A stretch of 64,000 nt of DNA from Acidobacteriaceae bacterium (lineage in GTDB: Bacteria > Acidobacteriota > Terriglobia > Terriglobales > Acidobacteriaceae), in assembly GCA_025355505.1 (NCBI GenBank), contig JANXZM010000052.1, positions 1 through 64,000 on the forward strand, in the 5' to 3' direction. The notes below the pieces were generated by a model. It did no database searches, was not told the DNA's origin, and saw only the letters and a list, made by a program, of their open reading frames with translations. Made by a program: the position numbers and the translations under genes. Each line of letters opens with the position of its first letter. The stretch's first letter is position 1. This document shows, piece by piece, positions 32,921 through 41,440 of the stretch.

Positions 32921-33385
32921 TCAATTTGTGGGAAACCTCAAACTGACTTTCCCGCTTTTGCTGATGCTCGCAATAAACGGCGGATCGTACCGGCGACAGA
33001 ATCGCGCCATCTCTCGCAGCGCGACAGCCAGCATGGCGGCCATCTCAGCCCCGCTGTAGTTCCCAGACGCAAAATAGAACTCCCTTATTCGGTATCGCTG
33101 GATTGCGGATTTTTCCAATTCATTGAACCGGATTCTCTTGTCTTTTGTGAGAAGTATCCAGCCGCGCTTGCCAACGAACGGAAGCCACGCGGTATCTTCC
33201 ACTCCTTGCGCGAAGTGGTTCCCGTGGCGCTCGTGCTTCACCCCATGCTGGGTGAGAGCGTCGAGAATGGGTTTGCAGTTGTGAAGATTTTCGTCAAGGT
33301 AGAGAACGAAGTCTTCAGGCAGCGACGGCTGCCGTGCGCTGCTCCCACCGGATCGCTTCTTCGATCTGTTTTGGCGAGACGCCAT
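32921..33385 (-). CDS. PIN-like (VapC45/DUF5615-type) toxin candidate
   Basis: The core reads VLYLDENLHNCKPILDALTQHG (acidic DEN motif at about residues 30-32), then AWLPFVGKRGWILLTKDKRIRFNELE. This is the PIN-like fold of DUF5615/VapC45 toxins, which are RNases. It overlaps the end of the DUF433 gene by 71 nt. DUF433 antitoxins are the standard partners of this toxin family. The long Ser/Arg-rich N-terminus may not be translated; a later start cannot be excluded. Confidence 0.78.
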   Translation of the reverse strand: MASRQNRSKKRSGGSSARQPSLPEDFVLYLDENLHNCKPILDALTQHGVKHERHGNHFAQGVEDTAWLPFVGKRGWILLTKDKRIRFNELEKSAIQRYRIREFYFASGNYSGAEMAAMLAVALREMARFCRRYDPPFIASISKSGKVSLRFPTN

Positions 33386-33992
33386 ATTCGGAAGCCAGGT
33401 CGGGCACGGATTCCCGGGCGTTGAACCGGGAAGAAACGACCGCAGTCGAGATGCCGGTACCGGCGATCACAGGCTTGCCGAAACCCACCGCCGGATTGAT
33501 CAGGATCAGCCTGGGTTCGTTCGCTGTTCGCTCCATGACAAATGGGTAAAGCTTGAAGAGACCTTTGGGATCGCGTTCGATGCGTTCCAGGTAAAGTTCC
33601 ATTACGCCGGGGATCAGGATCTGTTCATCTTTCGACAGATTCACAACCTTTCCAACGTGCTCAATGAACAAGTCGCGGCGATCGGTCTGGAAAGCCTGTT
33701 CCACGAGGGGGTGACGATGCTGAACGTACTTCGCCAGAGTGGCGAGCGACTTTCGCACTTTGGGAATGCGCACGTCGTAGATGGCGCGCATGCTGCTCAA
33801 CATGTAGCACTCGAGCAGGTTCATAAACGACAAGCGAGAAGGCTCGCTGCCGGCCAGGCGAATGAGTGCGGGGACAGGTCCACCCCCGTGAACCCAATAC
33901 CGAAGAGTGTTAAGCGGCACCCGGAGGTATTGGGCCGCTTCTGTGATCCCGTAGACCGGGGTTTCCATCAACCTGTCGCATGCTGGTTTCAT
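33315..33992 (-). CDS. DUF433-domain antitoxin with N-terminal HTH
   Basis: Residues 12-50 form a MerR/excisionase-like helix-turn-helix (VYGITEAAQYLRVPLNTLRYWVHGG). The C-terminal 55 residues are DUF433: PAVGFGKPVIAGTGISTAVVSSRFNARESVPDLASEYGVSPKQIEEAIRWE. This is the antitoxin form that pairs with PIN-like toxins. The ATG at 33992 overlaps the ATPase stop (ATGA), and the toxin gene overlaps its 3' end. Translation of all three genes is therefore likely coupled. Confidence 0.85.
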   Translation of the reverse strand: MKPACDRLMETPVYGITEAAQYLRVPLNTLRYWVHGGGPVPALIRLAGSEPSRLSFMNLLECYMLSSMRAIYDVRIPKVRKSLATLAKYVQHRHPLVEQAFQTDRRDLFIEHVGKVVNLSKDEQILIPGVMELYLERIERDPKGLFKLYPFVMERTANEPRLILINPAVGFGKPVIAGTGISTAVVSSRFNARESVPDLASEYGVSPKQIEEAIRWEQRTAAVAA

Positions 33993-35260
33993 TGCGTTTG
34001 CTCCTCCGTCTCCGAGCCGGAGCCGCCTATCAGTTCTTCGGTCTGAGTGTACGCCCTAATCCAAACGGCAAAAGAGCGGGAAGGAAGCTTGTAGGTTCCC
34101 TTGGTACCCGGTTTGGCAACCATGACGCCTCGGGACTTGAGGGCAGCGAGGGCATTGTCGAGTGTTGACGCTTTGATCGCCGTAGCTTCCTTTCGGATCA
34201 CTGCCTTCGTCACCCAATCGTCAAAGTGCCTTGCCATGACGCGCAGGACCTGGCGATATTCGTCTGAGCCGATTTGTTCGAAAAACTGCTTTTCGAAATA
34301 CTTCAATCCGAGCTGTTTGAGAGCCCCAGCTTCGCCGTAAGCGCCCTTCTGTACGTCCTCCACATCGATATTGTTGTCGTCATCCGCGTCAAAAGCGCAG
34401 TATGCAAACTGTTGAATAAAATGCGGGTACCCCTCCGTAATGAAAGACAGGCTCTCTTCCGCATCGGGTGTGATCGAGACGTCGAAACCGTTCTTTTTCT
34501 TTGCCGCTTCGAGTCCCCGTTGAATCGCTGTTGCGCAGTCCTTCATTGAAAGACGGTCCAGAGCAAAAATCTTGAATAGACGAAGTGAAGACTCGTGGCT
34601 TTTTCGGAGTCTCTCCTTCACAGCGGTGAGTCCGGCCAGACCGATGCAAACGCGGTCACAGCCACGGAGTTTCAGTCGCTCTGTGAGCAGTTTGACGAAG
34701 GTACCAAGATTGGCGGACACCGGGAGCTTGTCCGCTTCATCAATCAGAATCAAGACCCCGTCGACCTCAGAACCGAGATTCTTCAAGGATTCTGCGATTG
34801 CAAAGGACAGATCTTCCACCAATTCTGTGTCCCTAAGAACCTCCTTCGCCCCCTCGCGATATCGTATTCCCCCAAGCTCCCACTTCTTGATGAACTCCCA
34901 TGCGGACCGAGCGAACTCCTTCACCTGCGCTTTTGCAGAGATCTGTCGACTTAGTTCGGAGGCGATGCTCTGCACAATATCCGAGTAGGTATGACTTGGG
35001 CCGAGGCAAACACTTACTGTTATGAAGTTGAAATTCTGAGGGTTCTCAAGAGGCTTGACCTCGCCCTTCGCCGCCCATGTCAAGTTGAGAAGGAGCGAGG
35101 ACTTGCCGATCCCGCGTTCCCCGTCGATTAGGAAATGCGTTGGATTTCCGTGCTTCGTCTGGAACAGAGTCTTTTCTAGAGCAACGAGCTCATCGGATCT
35201 ACCAGCAAACATGCCTGGATGGACGATTTCGTTCGGACGAAATGGGTTGAACCGATACAA
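33989..35260 (-). CDS. AAA ATPase (Orc1/AAA_16-like) coupled to the DUF433-PIN pair
   Basis: The 423-residue protein has PFRPNEIVHPGMFAGRSDELVAL, then Walker A DGERGIGKSSLL (about residues 46-57), Walker B GVLILIDEADKLP, and a winged-helix C-terminus (WVTKAVIRKEATAIKASTLDNALAALKSRGVM). This is the P-loop layout of ATPases with a sensor for nucleic acid or peptide ligands (Orc1/Cdc6, STAND-like). It overlaps the antitoxin gene by 4 nt and is AT-richer than its surroundings. An ATPase is not a normal part of DUF433-PIN modules, so a three-part defence or partition function is possible. Confidence 0.82.
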   Translation of the reverse strand: MYRFNPFRPNEIVHPGMFAGRSDELVALEKTLFQTKHGNPTHFLIDGERGIGKSSLLLNLTWAAKGEVKPLENPQNFNFITVSVCLGPSHTYSDIVQSIASELSRQISAKAQVKEFARSAWEFIKKWELGGIRYREGAKEVLRDTELVEDLSFAIAESLKNLGSEVDGVLILIDEADKLPVSANLGTFVKLLTERLKLRGCDRVCIGLAGLTAVKERLRKSHESSLRLFKIFALDRLSMKDCATAIQRGLEAAKKKNGFDVSITPDAEESLSFITEGYPHFIQQFAYCAFDADDDNNIDVEDVQKGAYGEAGALKQLGLKYFEKQFFEQIGSDEYRQVLRVMARHFDDWVTKAVIRKEATAIKASTLDNALAALKSRGVMVAKPGTKGTYKLPSRSFAVWIRAYTQTEELIGGSGSETEEQTQ

Positions 35261-35311
35261 AACGACCCCGTCTCTACTGTATCAGCAGCCCACCCCCATT
35301 CGGCTCTTAGT

Positions 35312-35737
35312 CTATCCGCTGGCCGAGCCTGAGTACAGGCGCAGGGGCAGCACCGAGGCGTAGTTCTGGAAATCACGATCGGTGGTGAGAATGGTCCAGC
35401 CGCGGCGGTGGGCGGCGGCGCAGATCAGGAAATCGATGGCCGATCCCGCGATGCCCCGAGTGCGGCACCGATTGTTCATGTGGGCGGCTTCTTCGTAGTC
35501 CTCGGCTTCGAGTGGGTGCTCAGGGAAGGCCCGCAGGTAGTCGCGGAGTTTGCGAAACTGGGCTTCCTCGCGAATGCCGGAAAGCAGTTCCTGGCGGACT
35601 GGCCCCAGCAACTGCACGCGTCCCTCGCGAACCAACTCGGCCAGGGTTTCGGTGAGCTGTCGCTCCCTAGGGCTGAGTTGCTCGGGCTTGCGCCGCAGGG
35701 CCAGCGACCACACGGGCGTATCCACCAGCACCATCAT
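35312..35737 (-). CDS. vapC: VapC toxin, PIN-domain RNase
   Basis: A PIN domain with the four acidic residues: Asp6 (VLVDTPVWS), Glu49 (VRQELLSG), Asp101 (GSAIDFLICAAA) and Asp119 (ILTTDRDFQNYA). The length of 141 residues is normal. The ATG overlaps the VapB stop (ATGA). VapC toxins cut tRNA or rRNA. The gene is next to the ATPase-DUF433-PIN operon but is a separate pair. Confidence 0.9.
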   Translation of the reverse strand: MMVLVDTPVWSLALRRKPEQLSPRERQLTETLAELVREGRVQLLGPVRQELLSGIREEAQFRKLRDYLRAFPEHPLEAEDYEEAAHMNNRCRTRGIAGSAIDFLICAAAHRRGWTILTTDRDFQNYASVLPLRLYSGSASG

Positions 35738-35988
35738 GGACGGCGACGCGAACTTTTACGGGGAGCGCGACCGATATTCCGCTGCCGTTCGCTCTTGTAG
35801 TCGTAGGCGGGGTCAACTGAGTTAGAATCCGCCGGGAAAGTACCGAAGGCTTCCAGGATGCGCATCTGCTGACGCTTGCGGACGTATTCCTCCAGAGCGG
35901 CGGTGACCGCCTCCTTTTTGGACTTGTGACTTCCGGCGCGGCGGGCATCCTCGATGAGTTGGTCGTCCAATGCGAGGTTGGTTGCCAT
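35734..35988 (-). CDS. vapB: VapB-type antitoxin
   Basis: Started at ATG 35988, the 84-residue protein has a ribbon-helix-helix head: MATNLALDDQLIEDARRAGS, then KKEAVTAALEEYVRKRQQMRILE. The C-terminus is disordered and Arg-rich, for toxin binding. It overlaps vapC by 4 nt. A palindrome covers its start and serves as the probable operator. A longer start at 36006 is possible but falls inside the operator. Confidence 0.85.
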   Translation of the reverse strand: MATNLALDDQLIEDARRAGSHKSKKEAVTAALEEYVRKRQQMRILEAFGTFPADSNSVDPAYDYKSERQRNIGRAPRKSSRRRP

Positions 35989-36018
35989 GTGTAAATAATT
36001 ACACATCGTAATGTGTAA
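35987..36018 (-). promoter_or_regulatory. VapB operator, ATGTGTAA palindrome
   Basis: ATGTGTAA-ATAA-TTACACAT (35987-36006) is a perfect palindrome over the vapB start codon. A third ATGTGTAA half-site is at 36011-36018. This is the expected form of an autoregulatory site for a ribbon-helix-helix antitoxin. Confidence 0.7.
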
Positions 36019-36109
36019 GTAAAGCGCAAAATCGCTTGTGTGAAAACGAAACAGAGGTGTTCGCGGGTCGCGATAAGAGAATATCCGCGTAACCGTAGGC
36101 GAAGAGCTC

Positions 36110-36131
36110 GGGCGGACGAATGCGTCCGCCC
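36110..36131. repeat. Dispersed palindrome, GGGCGGAC-N-GTCCGCCC type
   Basis: GGGCGGACGAATGCGTCCGC continues CC. The arms match perfectly. It ends 10 nt before the duplicated gyrA tail. Confidence 0.7.
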
Positions 36132-36141
36132 CTACGCGAGC

Positions 36142-36390
36142 TTACTGAATCAGCGTCCCACTCCCATTCGGTTCTTCCGGCGGAATCACCACCACCGCCA
36201 CCCGGTCTCCCGGCTCAACGTTCAGTAGCCGCACGCCCTGCGCCGAGCGCCCGGATTCGCGGATGAACTTCGATTCGATGCGGACGATCTTGCCGTATTG
36301 GCTGATCAGCATCACCGCGGATTTCTCACTCACCTGCGAAATGCCGACGACTTTGCCGTTGCGTTCCGTGGTCTTGACGTTGATCACGCC
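36142..36390 (-). pseudogene. Duplicated 3' end of gyrA
   Basis: The 249-bp segment encodes the last ~82 residues of GyrA ([21 protein letters not shown] to the final NGSGTLIQ) and is about 95% identical to the end of the full gene at 38323. It has no gyrA upstream and begins abruptly; the shared sequence stops at 36390, where the full gene continues. Third-position differences show that some time has passed since duplication. It is not functional. Confidence 0.92.
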
Positions 36391-36422
36391 TTAGGCTGCG
36401 AGTTACTTTCTTGGGATATCAG

Positions 36423-36482
36423 TTGGGAGGTAACTCATCCAACCTTGATTCAAAAGGTCGAATGGATGGAAGTAACCTCCAA
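36423..36482. repeat. Imperfect inverted repeat beside the gyrA tail copy
   Basis: TTGGGAGGTAACTCATCCAA (36423-) is mirrored by ATGGATGGAAGTAACCTCC (to 36480). It lies between the duplicated gyrA tail and the lipoprotein gene, at the likely junction of a rearrangement. Confidence 0.45.
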
Positions 36483-36489
36483 GAGAGTG

Positions 36490-36513
36490 AGCGCGGACAA
36501 GAGTGTCCGCGCT
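36490..36513. repeat. Dispersed palindrome, GCGCGGACA-N-TGTCCGCGC type
   Basis: AGCGCGGACAAGAGTGTCCG continues CGCT. The palindrome is nearly perfect and is the reverse form of the 9846 copy. Confidence 0.75.
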
Positions 36514-36549
36514 ACACAATGGCGTGCGGGGTTTCCGGCGCCGAAGCAG

Positions 36550-37968
36550 TTACTGGCAACTTGTAAAACCCAAGGTTGCCGCGGTCAGGCTGTTGCCCGC
36601 GGTCACTGCGAGCGGAGCGTTCGTGCTGGTCTGGCTGGTTTGCAGGTCCGAGGGACTGCAATCGAGCGTACTGGCCGAGCCGGGGACAAACGCGACCGCG
36701 TCCACGGTGTAGTTGACCGCGCCGCTTGCGGGAGGCGCGGGTGTCTGGTTGCCGCTCGTGCTGAACGTCCCCACGCTCGGATTCGACGCGGGCACGGAAA
36801 GCGTGTAGCTGGCGCAATCGGTGTTCGCCGGACACGAACCGCCGGCGGCCGTGCTGAGGGTCGCGGTGGCGGCCGACTGTTGTGCCAGCGGCGTGATGAT
36901 GAGCACCGTGGCACTGTTCACCGTGATGGACTGAAGAGCGGAGAGCGACAGGTCGGCTGCGGTGCCTGCGCTGCCGGTGCTGGTTGTGATCTGACCGGTG
37001 ATGGAGGCCGGAGCCGCGGCGGCCGTCAGCGGAACGTGCCCCAGACTATTGCCGGCCTGCACGCCGGTGATCGCGGTGGCGGCATAGGCCGTGCCCGCGC
37101 CGTTGATCGCCGAGATCACGACGTCATACGTGCCGGAGGGCACCGGGCAGAAGACGAACTGGCCCGTTGCGTCCGGGACCGTTTCCATGATCACCCGGTC
37201 CACGCCGGTGCCGTCGTTCTGCTCCAGGGCCACCACGGTGTTTCCGCCCACGATGGCGGCTCCCGTGGCGCCGTCCACAACAATGCCCTGAATCGAAGCG
37301 GAAGTCAGACTGGCTTCGCCGCCGTGCAACACTGGTTTCAGCCGGTAGTGGCCGTTGCCTTGCACAACGATGGACGCGCAGGCATTGAAATCGATGTTCA
37401 AGTCTTTGGTATCGCCCGCTGCCACCTTGAATTGTCCACCCGCAATCTGGCCGGAAGGAATCTTGATGCCGGTCTGGGACTCAGACGAGAGTTGGAGGGC
37501 GTAGGGCGTGTTGCTGGGATCGCTGGTCAGCATCACGCAATTGGCGGCGACATCGCACTGGTTCCCTGCGACCGTGGTGCCATTGGCGGCAAGCAACACA
37601 CGAATCTGCTGGTATGTGCCCGGCTGAATTTCCGTGGCAGAACCTAACGTGGCCAGGAAGCACTGGTTGTTCGCCATTCCCAGCAGATCCACCTGTTTCG
37701 GATTGTTCTTCAGCGACGGCGTCAGGTCAACCCAGCCCGCATCGGTAGGCGCGGCATTCGCGCTCTGGTGGATCTCCACGTCGGTGATGGTCAGATAGAC
37801 ATGGCTGAACGGGCCTTGCGGCGCTCCACAGGTCGCCGGGTCGCTTACAGTCGTGCTGGCAGTTGCCATTTGGTTGGAGCTTGTACTGCTTCCGCCTCCG
37901 CAACCCGACACGACGAGGGCGGCAGCCAGGGACGCCAGGAAAAAGCAAACGTAAACGGCGCGACGCAT
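36550..37968 (-). CDS. DUF4382 lipoprotein
   Basis: A 472-residue exported protein with a lipobox (ALVVSGC, Cys23) and then the DUF4382 domain: GPFSHVYLTITDVEIHQSA, WVDLTPSLKNNPKQVDLL and GTYQQIRVLLAANG. A second part (about 240-320) reads IQGIVVDGATGAAIVGGNTVVALEQ and SGTYDVVISA, a carboxypeptidase-regulatory-like sandwich. The Ser/Thr/Ala-rich C-terminus has no clear fold. Such lipoproteins are common in Acidobacteria; function unknown. It lies between gyrA and the duplicated gyrA tail. Confidence 0.85.
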   Translation of the reverse strand: MRRAVYVCFFLASLAAALVVSGCGGGSSTSSNQMATASTTVSDPATCGAPQGPFSHVYLTITDVEIHQSANAAPTDAGWVDLTPSLKNNPKQVDLLGMANNQCFLATLGSATEIQPGTYQQIRVLLAANGTTVAGNQCDVAANCVMLTSDPSNTPYALQLSSESQTGIKIPSGQIAGGQFKVAAGDTKDLNIDFNACASIVVQGNGHYRLKPVLHGGEASLTSASIQGIVVDGATGAAIVGGNTVVALEQNDGTGVDRVIMETVPDATGQFVFCPVPSGTYDVVISAINGAGTAYAATAITGVQAGNSLGHVPLTAAAAPASITGQITTSTGSAGTAADLSLSALQSITVNSATVLIITPLAQQSAATATLSTAAGGSCPANTDCASYTLSVPASNPSVGTFSTSGNQTPAPPASGAVNYTVDAVAFVPGSASTLDCSPSDLQTSQTSTNAPLAVTAGNSLTAATLGFTSCQ

Positions 37969-38322
37969 GATATTTGGTCCTCCGGAATGGAAATCTCGAT
38001 TCTGTCAATCGAAGAAGAGCGATGGTTCTGTCGGACAATTGCGAGGGTTGCGATGGCAACGCGACGGACGCGCCCCACCATAGCCCCAAGCATAGAGATG
38101 CACGCGAGAGGCCGCAGGGCGCTACGTGAAATGGCTTGCTTATCAATGGATTACGGGTTGTAAAGAACCGCGGCAGTGAGCAGTTTTTACTCACTGGGAA
38201 CGTTTTTGCCGCGTGCGGCACCCTTTCGGGCACGCCGTGGATTACGCGAAACAGGCTGTCAGACGCCAGGTTTCGAGGTTTCGGTTTCCGGCCCGGGGCG
38301 GCCCGGCTTCCAAACAGCTAAT

Positions 38323-40977
38323 TTACTGAATCAGCGTCCCACTCCCATTCGGTTCTTCCGGCGGAATCACCACCGCCGCCGCGACCCGGTCTCCCGGTTC
38401 AACGTTCAGCAACCGGACACCCTGCGCCGAGCGCCCGGATTCGCGGATGAACTTTGATTCGATGCGGATGATCTTGCCGTATTGGCTGATCAGCATCACC
38501 TCGGATTTCTCACTCACCTGCGAAATGCCGACGACTTTGCCGTTGCGTTCCGTGGTCTTGACGTTGATCACGCCCTTGCCGCCGCGATTGGTGAGGCGAT
38601 ACTCGTCGGCGGGAGTGCGCTTTCCGTATCCGTTCTCGGTGACGGAAAGAATGAGCGAGCCTTTTTCCGGGATCAAGTCGGCAATCTCGGGAGCGATATT
38701 GCCTTCTTTCGCGATCGCCTTCGCCTCCGGCTTGATCGTGGTGGCCATCCCGACGATGTAATCTTTTTCGCCAAGATTCATGCCGCGCACGCCAGTCGCG
38801 TTGCGTCCCATGGAGCGCACGTCGTTCTCGTCGAAGCGTATCGCCTGCCCGTCATGCGAGGCGAGGAAGACGATCTGGTTGCCGTCTGTCAGCGAGGCTG
38901 CGACCAGTTCGTCACCCTGTTCGATATTGATGGCGATGATGCCACGCTGCATCACGTGCGAGAAGTCTTTCACCGCAGTTTTTTTCACCGTGCCATTGTG
39001 AGTCGCAAAGAAGACGTACCTGCCCTCTTCTTCCAGATCGCGGACGGCGAGCATGGTGCGCACCGTTTCGCCCGGCTGCAAACCCACCAGGTTCCCAACG
39101 TGCTTGCCCTTGCCGGCGGCGGCGATGTCGGGAATCTCATAGACCTTAAGCCAGTACACGCGTCCGGTGTTGGTGAAGATCAAGATAAAGGCATGGGTTG
39201 AGGCGATGAACAGATGCTCGACGAAATCCTCGTCGCGCGTCTTCATGCCGGTGCGCCCGGTCCCGCCGCGCCGCTGCATGCGGTAAGTCGAGATCGGAGT
39301 CCGCTTCATGTAGCCGGAGTGGCTGACCGTGACCGCAACTTGCTCGTCGGCGATCAGGTCTTCCAGCATGATTTCCGCAGCTTCGTCTTCGATGACGGTG
39401 CGGCGCGCGTCGCCGTAGAGCTTCTTGACCTCTTCCAGTTCCTTGATGATGACGTTGCGCAGCTTCTTCTCGGAGGCAAGAATCGATTCGAACTCGGCGA
39501 TGGCCTCGCGCACCTGCTTCAACTCATTCGAAATTTCATCGATCGAGAGCTTGGTCAAGCGATGCAGTTGCAGTTCGAGAATAGCGTCAGCCTGTTTCGC
39601 CGTGAACGGCCTGTCGGTTTCGATCTTTGGAGCGCGTCCGCTGGTGTTGATGTCAATTTTCTTGCCGCCGAAGTACGCGACCAAATTCTCTCTCGCGTCC
39701 CCGCGGTTCGCGCTGCCCCGGATGATGGCGATCACGTTGTCGAGGTGATCGAGCGCGGTCAGGTAGCCTTCCAAAATATGCTCGCGATCCTTCGCTTTGT
39801 TGAGCAAAAACGAAGTGCGGCGGCGCACCACATCCACGCGATGGTCGATGAAGTGTTTGATCGCCTGGATCAGCCCCATTTCCTTGGGCTGGCCGTTGAC
39901 CACGGCCAGCAAAATCATGCTGAAGCCTTCCTGCATCGAGGTGTGCTTGAAAAGCTGGTTCAGCACAATCTGCGGTTCGGCTCCGCGCTTGAGCTCGATC
40001 ACGATGCGCATCCCGTCGCGATCGCTTTCGTCGCGAATGTCGGAAATGTCGTCGATGGTCTTCTGATTGACCAGGTCGGCAATGCGCTCGATCAGGCGCG
40101 CCTTATTCACCTGATAGGGAATCTCGGTGACGATGATCGCCTGCTTTTCTTTGGTGACGTTCTCAATGGCGGCGCGCGCGCGCATCATGAAACGGCCGCG
40201 GCCGCTTGTGTAAGCCGCCTCAATGCCCGTTTTGCCGTGAATGATGCCGTAGGTTGGGAAGTCGGGACCTTTGACGATCTTCAGGATCTCCGGGAGCGAT
40301 GCTGCCGGATTATTCACCAGCATGATGGTGGCATCGACGATTTCCGTCAAATTGTGCGGCGGTATTTTCGTCGCCATGCCAACCGCAATTCCATCGGAGC
40401 CGTTGACCAGCAAGTTGGGATAACGCGCGGGAAGAACGGCGGGCTGCGTTTCCGTGCCATCGTAGTTCGGATAAAAGTCAACCGCTTCTTTGTCGAGATC
40501 TTCTAGCAGCGCGGTGGAGACGCGCGTCAACCGAGCTTCGGTGTAACGATCGGCTGCGGGCGGGTCGCCATCAACCGAGCCGAAGTTGCCTTGTCCATCG
40601 ACCAGCGGCGCGCGCATGGCAAACGGCTGCGCAAGTCTTACCAACGCGTCATACACCGCCAGGTTTCCGTGCGGATGGTACTTGCCCATCACTTCGCCGA
40701 CGATGCGAGCACACTTGCGCGTGGCGCGTCCCGGAGCCAATCCCATCTGCTGCATCGTGTAAAGAATGCGGCGATGCACAGGCTTCAATCCGTCGCGGAC
40801 ATCGGGCAGCGCGCGGCCGATAATCACCGACAACGAGTAGTCGAGGTACGACCGCTTCATCTCGTCTTCAATGTTGACGGGCAGCATGTTGAGGGCGCCT
40901 GGACCGCTTGGAGATTGTCCGTCGCCTTCAGGAGGAGGAGTTAAGGGAAGTTCAGGATTTTGGGGATCGTCAGCCAT
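38323..40977 (-). CDS. gyrA: DNA gyrase subunit A
   Basis: The 884-residue protein covers the whole subunit: [30 protein letters not shown], the active-site tyrosine in [14 protein letters not shown], and the C-terminal beta-pinwheel with the GyrA box [12 protein letters not shown] Pro-rich 30-residue N-terminal extension precedes the core. In the quinolone pocket it reads [13 protein letters not shown], so E. coli Asp82-Ser83 are Asn-Leu. Introduction of Leu at Ser83 is a classical quinolone-resistance change. The last 82 residues are duplicated at 36142. A TATAAT-like -10 box lies at 41143-41148. Confidence 0.97.
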   Translation of the reverse strand: MADDPQNPELPLTPPPEGDGQSPSGPGALNMLPVNIEDEMKRSYLDYSLSVIIGRALPDVRDGLKPVHRRILYTMQQMGLAPGRATRKCARIVGEVMGKYHPHGNLAVYDALVRLAQPFAMRAPLVDGQGNFGSVDGDPPAADRYTEARLTRVSTALLEDLDKEAVDFYPNYDGTETQPAVLPARYPNLLVNGSDGIAVGMATKIPPHNLTEIVDATIMLVNNPAASLPEILKIVKGPDFPTYGIIHGKTGIEAAYTSGRGRFMMRARAAIENVTKEKQAIIVTEIPYQVNKARLIERIADLVNQKTIDDISDIRDESDRDGMRIVIELKRGAEPQIVLNQLFKHTSMQEGFSMILLAVVNGQPKEMGLIQAIKHFIDHRVDVVRRRTSFLLNKAKDREHILEGYLTALDHLDNVIAIIRGSANRGDARENLVAYFGGKKIDINTSGRAPKIETDRPFTAKQADAILELQLHRLTKLSIDEISNELKQVREAIAEFESILASEKKLRNVIIKELEEVKKLYGDARRTVIEDEAAEIMLEDLIADEQVAVTVSHSGYMKRTPISTYRMQRRGGTGRTGMKTRDEDFVEHLFIASTHAFILIFTNTGRVYWLKVYEIPDIAAAGKGKHVGNLVGLQPGETVRTMLAVRDLEEEGRYVFFATHNGTVKKTAVKDFSHVMQRGIIAINIEQGDELVAASLTDGNQIVFLASHDGQAIRFDENDVRSMGRNATGVRGMNLGEKDYIVGMATTIKPEAKAIAKEGNIAPEIADLIPEKGSLILSVTENGYGKRTPADEYRLTNRGGKGVINVKTTERNGKVVGISQVSEKSEVMLISQYGKIIRIESKFIRESGRSAQGVRLLNVEPGDRVAAAVVIPPEEPNGSGTLIQ

Positions 40978-41440
40978 GAAGTTCAGTTCTCGGTTCTCAG
41001 TAGTGAGTTCTCAGCAAAGCCCGATGGAGAGACGGGCGTGCCCGCCCGTCAAGCGGAGCGAAGCTCAGCCCGCCCTGTCCCACCATAAATCCAGCTAAGT
41101 TCTTGCATCTACAGGCATTATCTGTCCGGATTTACTACGGAATTATACCACGTGCGGGGCTCCCGATGAGCCCGCGACTATTGCCATTTGAGGCTAGTCA
41201 TAGCATTTGATTTTGGGTGCCAGTGGTCGTGTAGAGCGGACACTCCTGTCCACTGCCTTTGACTCTGATCGTTTCCAACTAAAAGTGCGCCGGCCCGATG
41301 TTGCAAGTGACTCTAGATGCCCGCAGCCCTTCTCTGCACAAGTGGAAACGCATTTGATTTTTGGTGGCGCAGCGGTTCACCGCTGCGATCAAGGCCAATC
41401 CATCCCGACGGCTTCAGCCAGCGAGGGACCCGCTGCCAGC
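40978..41440. other. Intergenic stretch upstream of gyrA with repeats
   Basis: It holds GACGGGCGTGCCCGCCCGTC (41031-41050), the palindrome GCGGACACTCCTGTCCAC (41235-41252), and a half-copy of the GGTGGCGCAGCG element (41353-41385). The minus strand has TATAAT at 41143-41148, a possible gyrA -10 box without a clear -35. No gene fits. Confidence 0.5.

Noticed and set aside
39214-40506. 430-codon plus-strand ORF opposite gyrA
   Set aside because: It mirrors gyrA codons, has no motif, and cannot coexist with the conserved GyrA frame.
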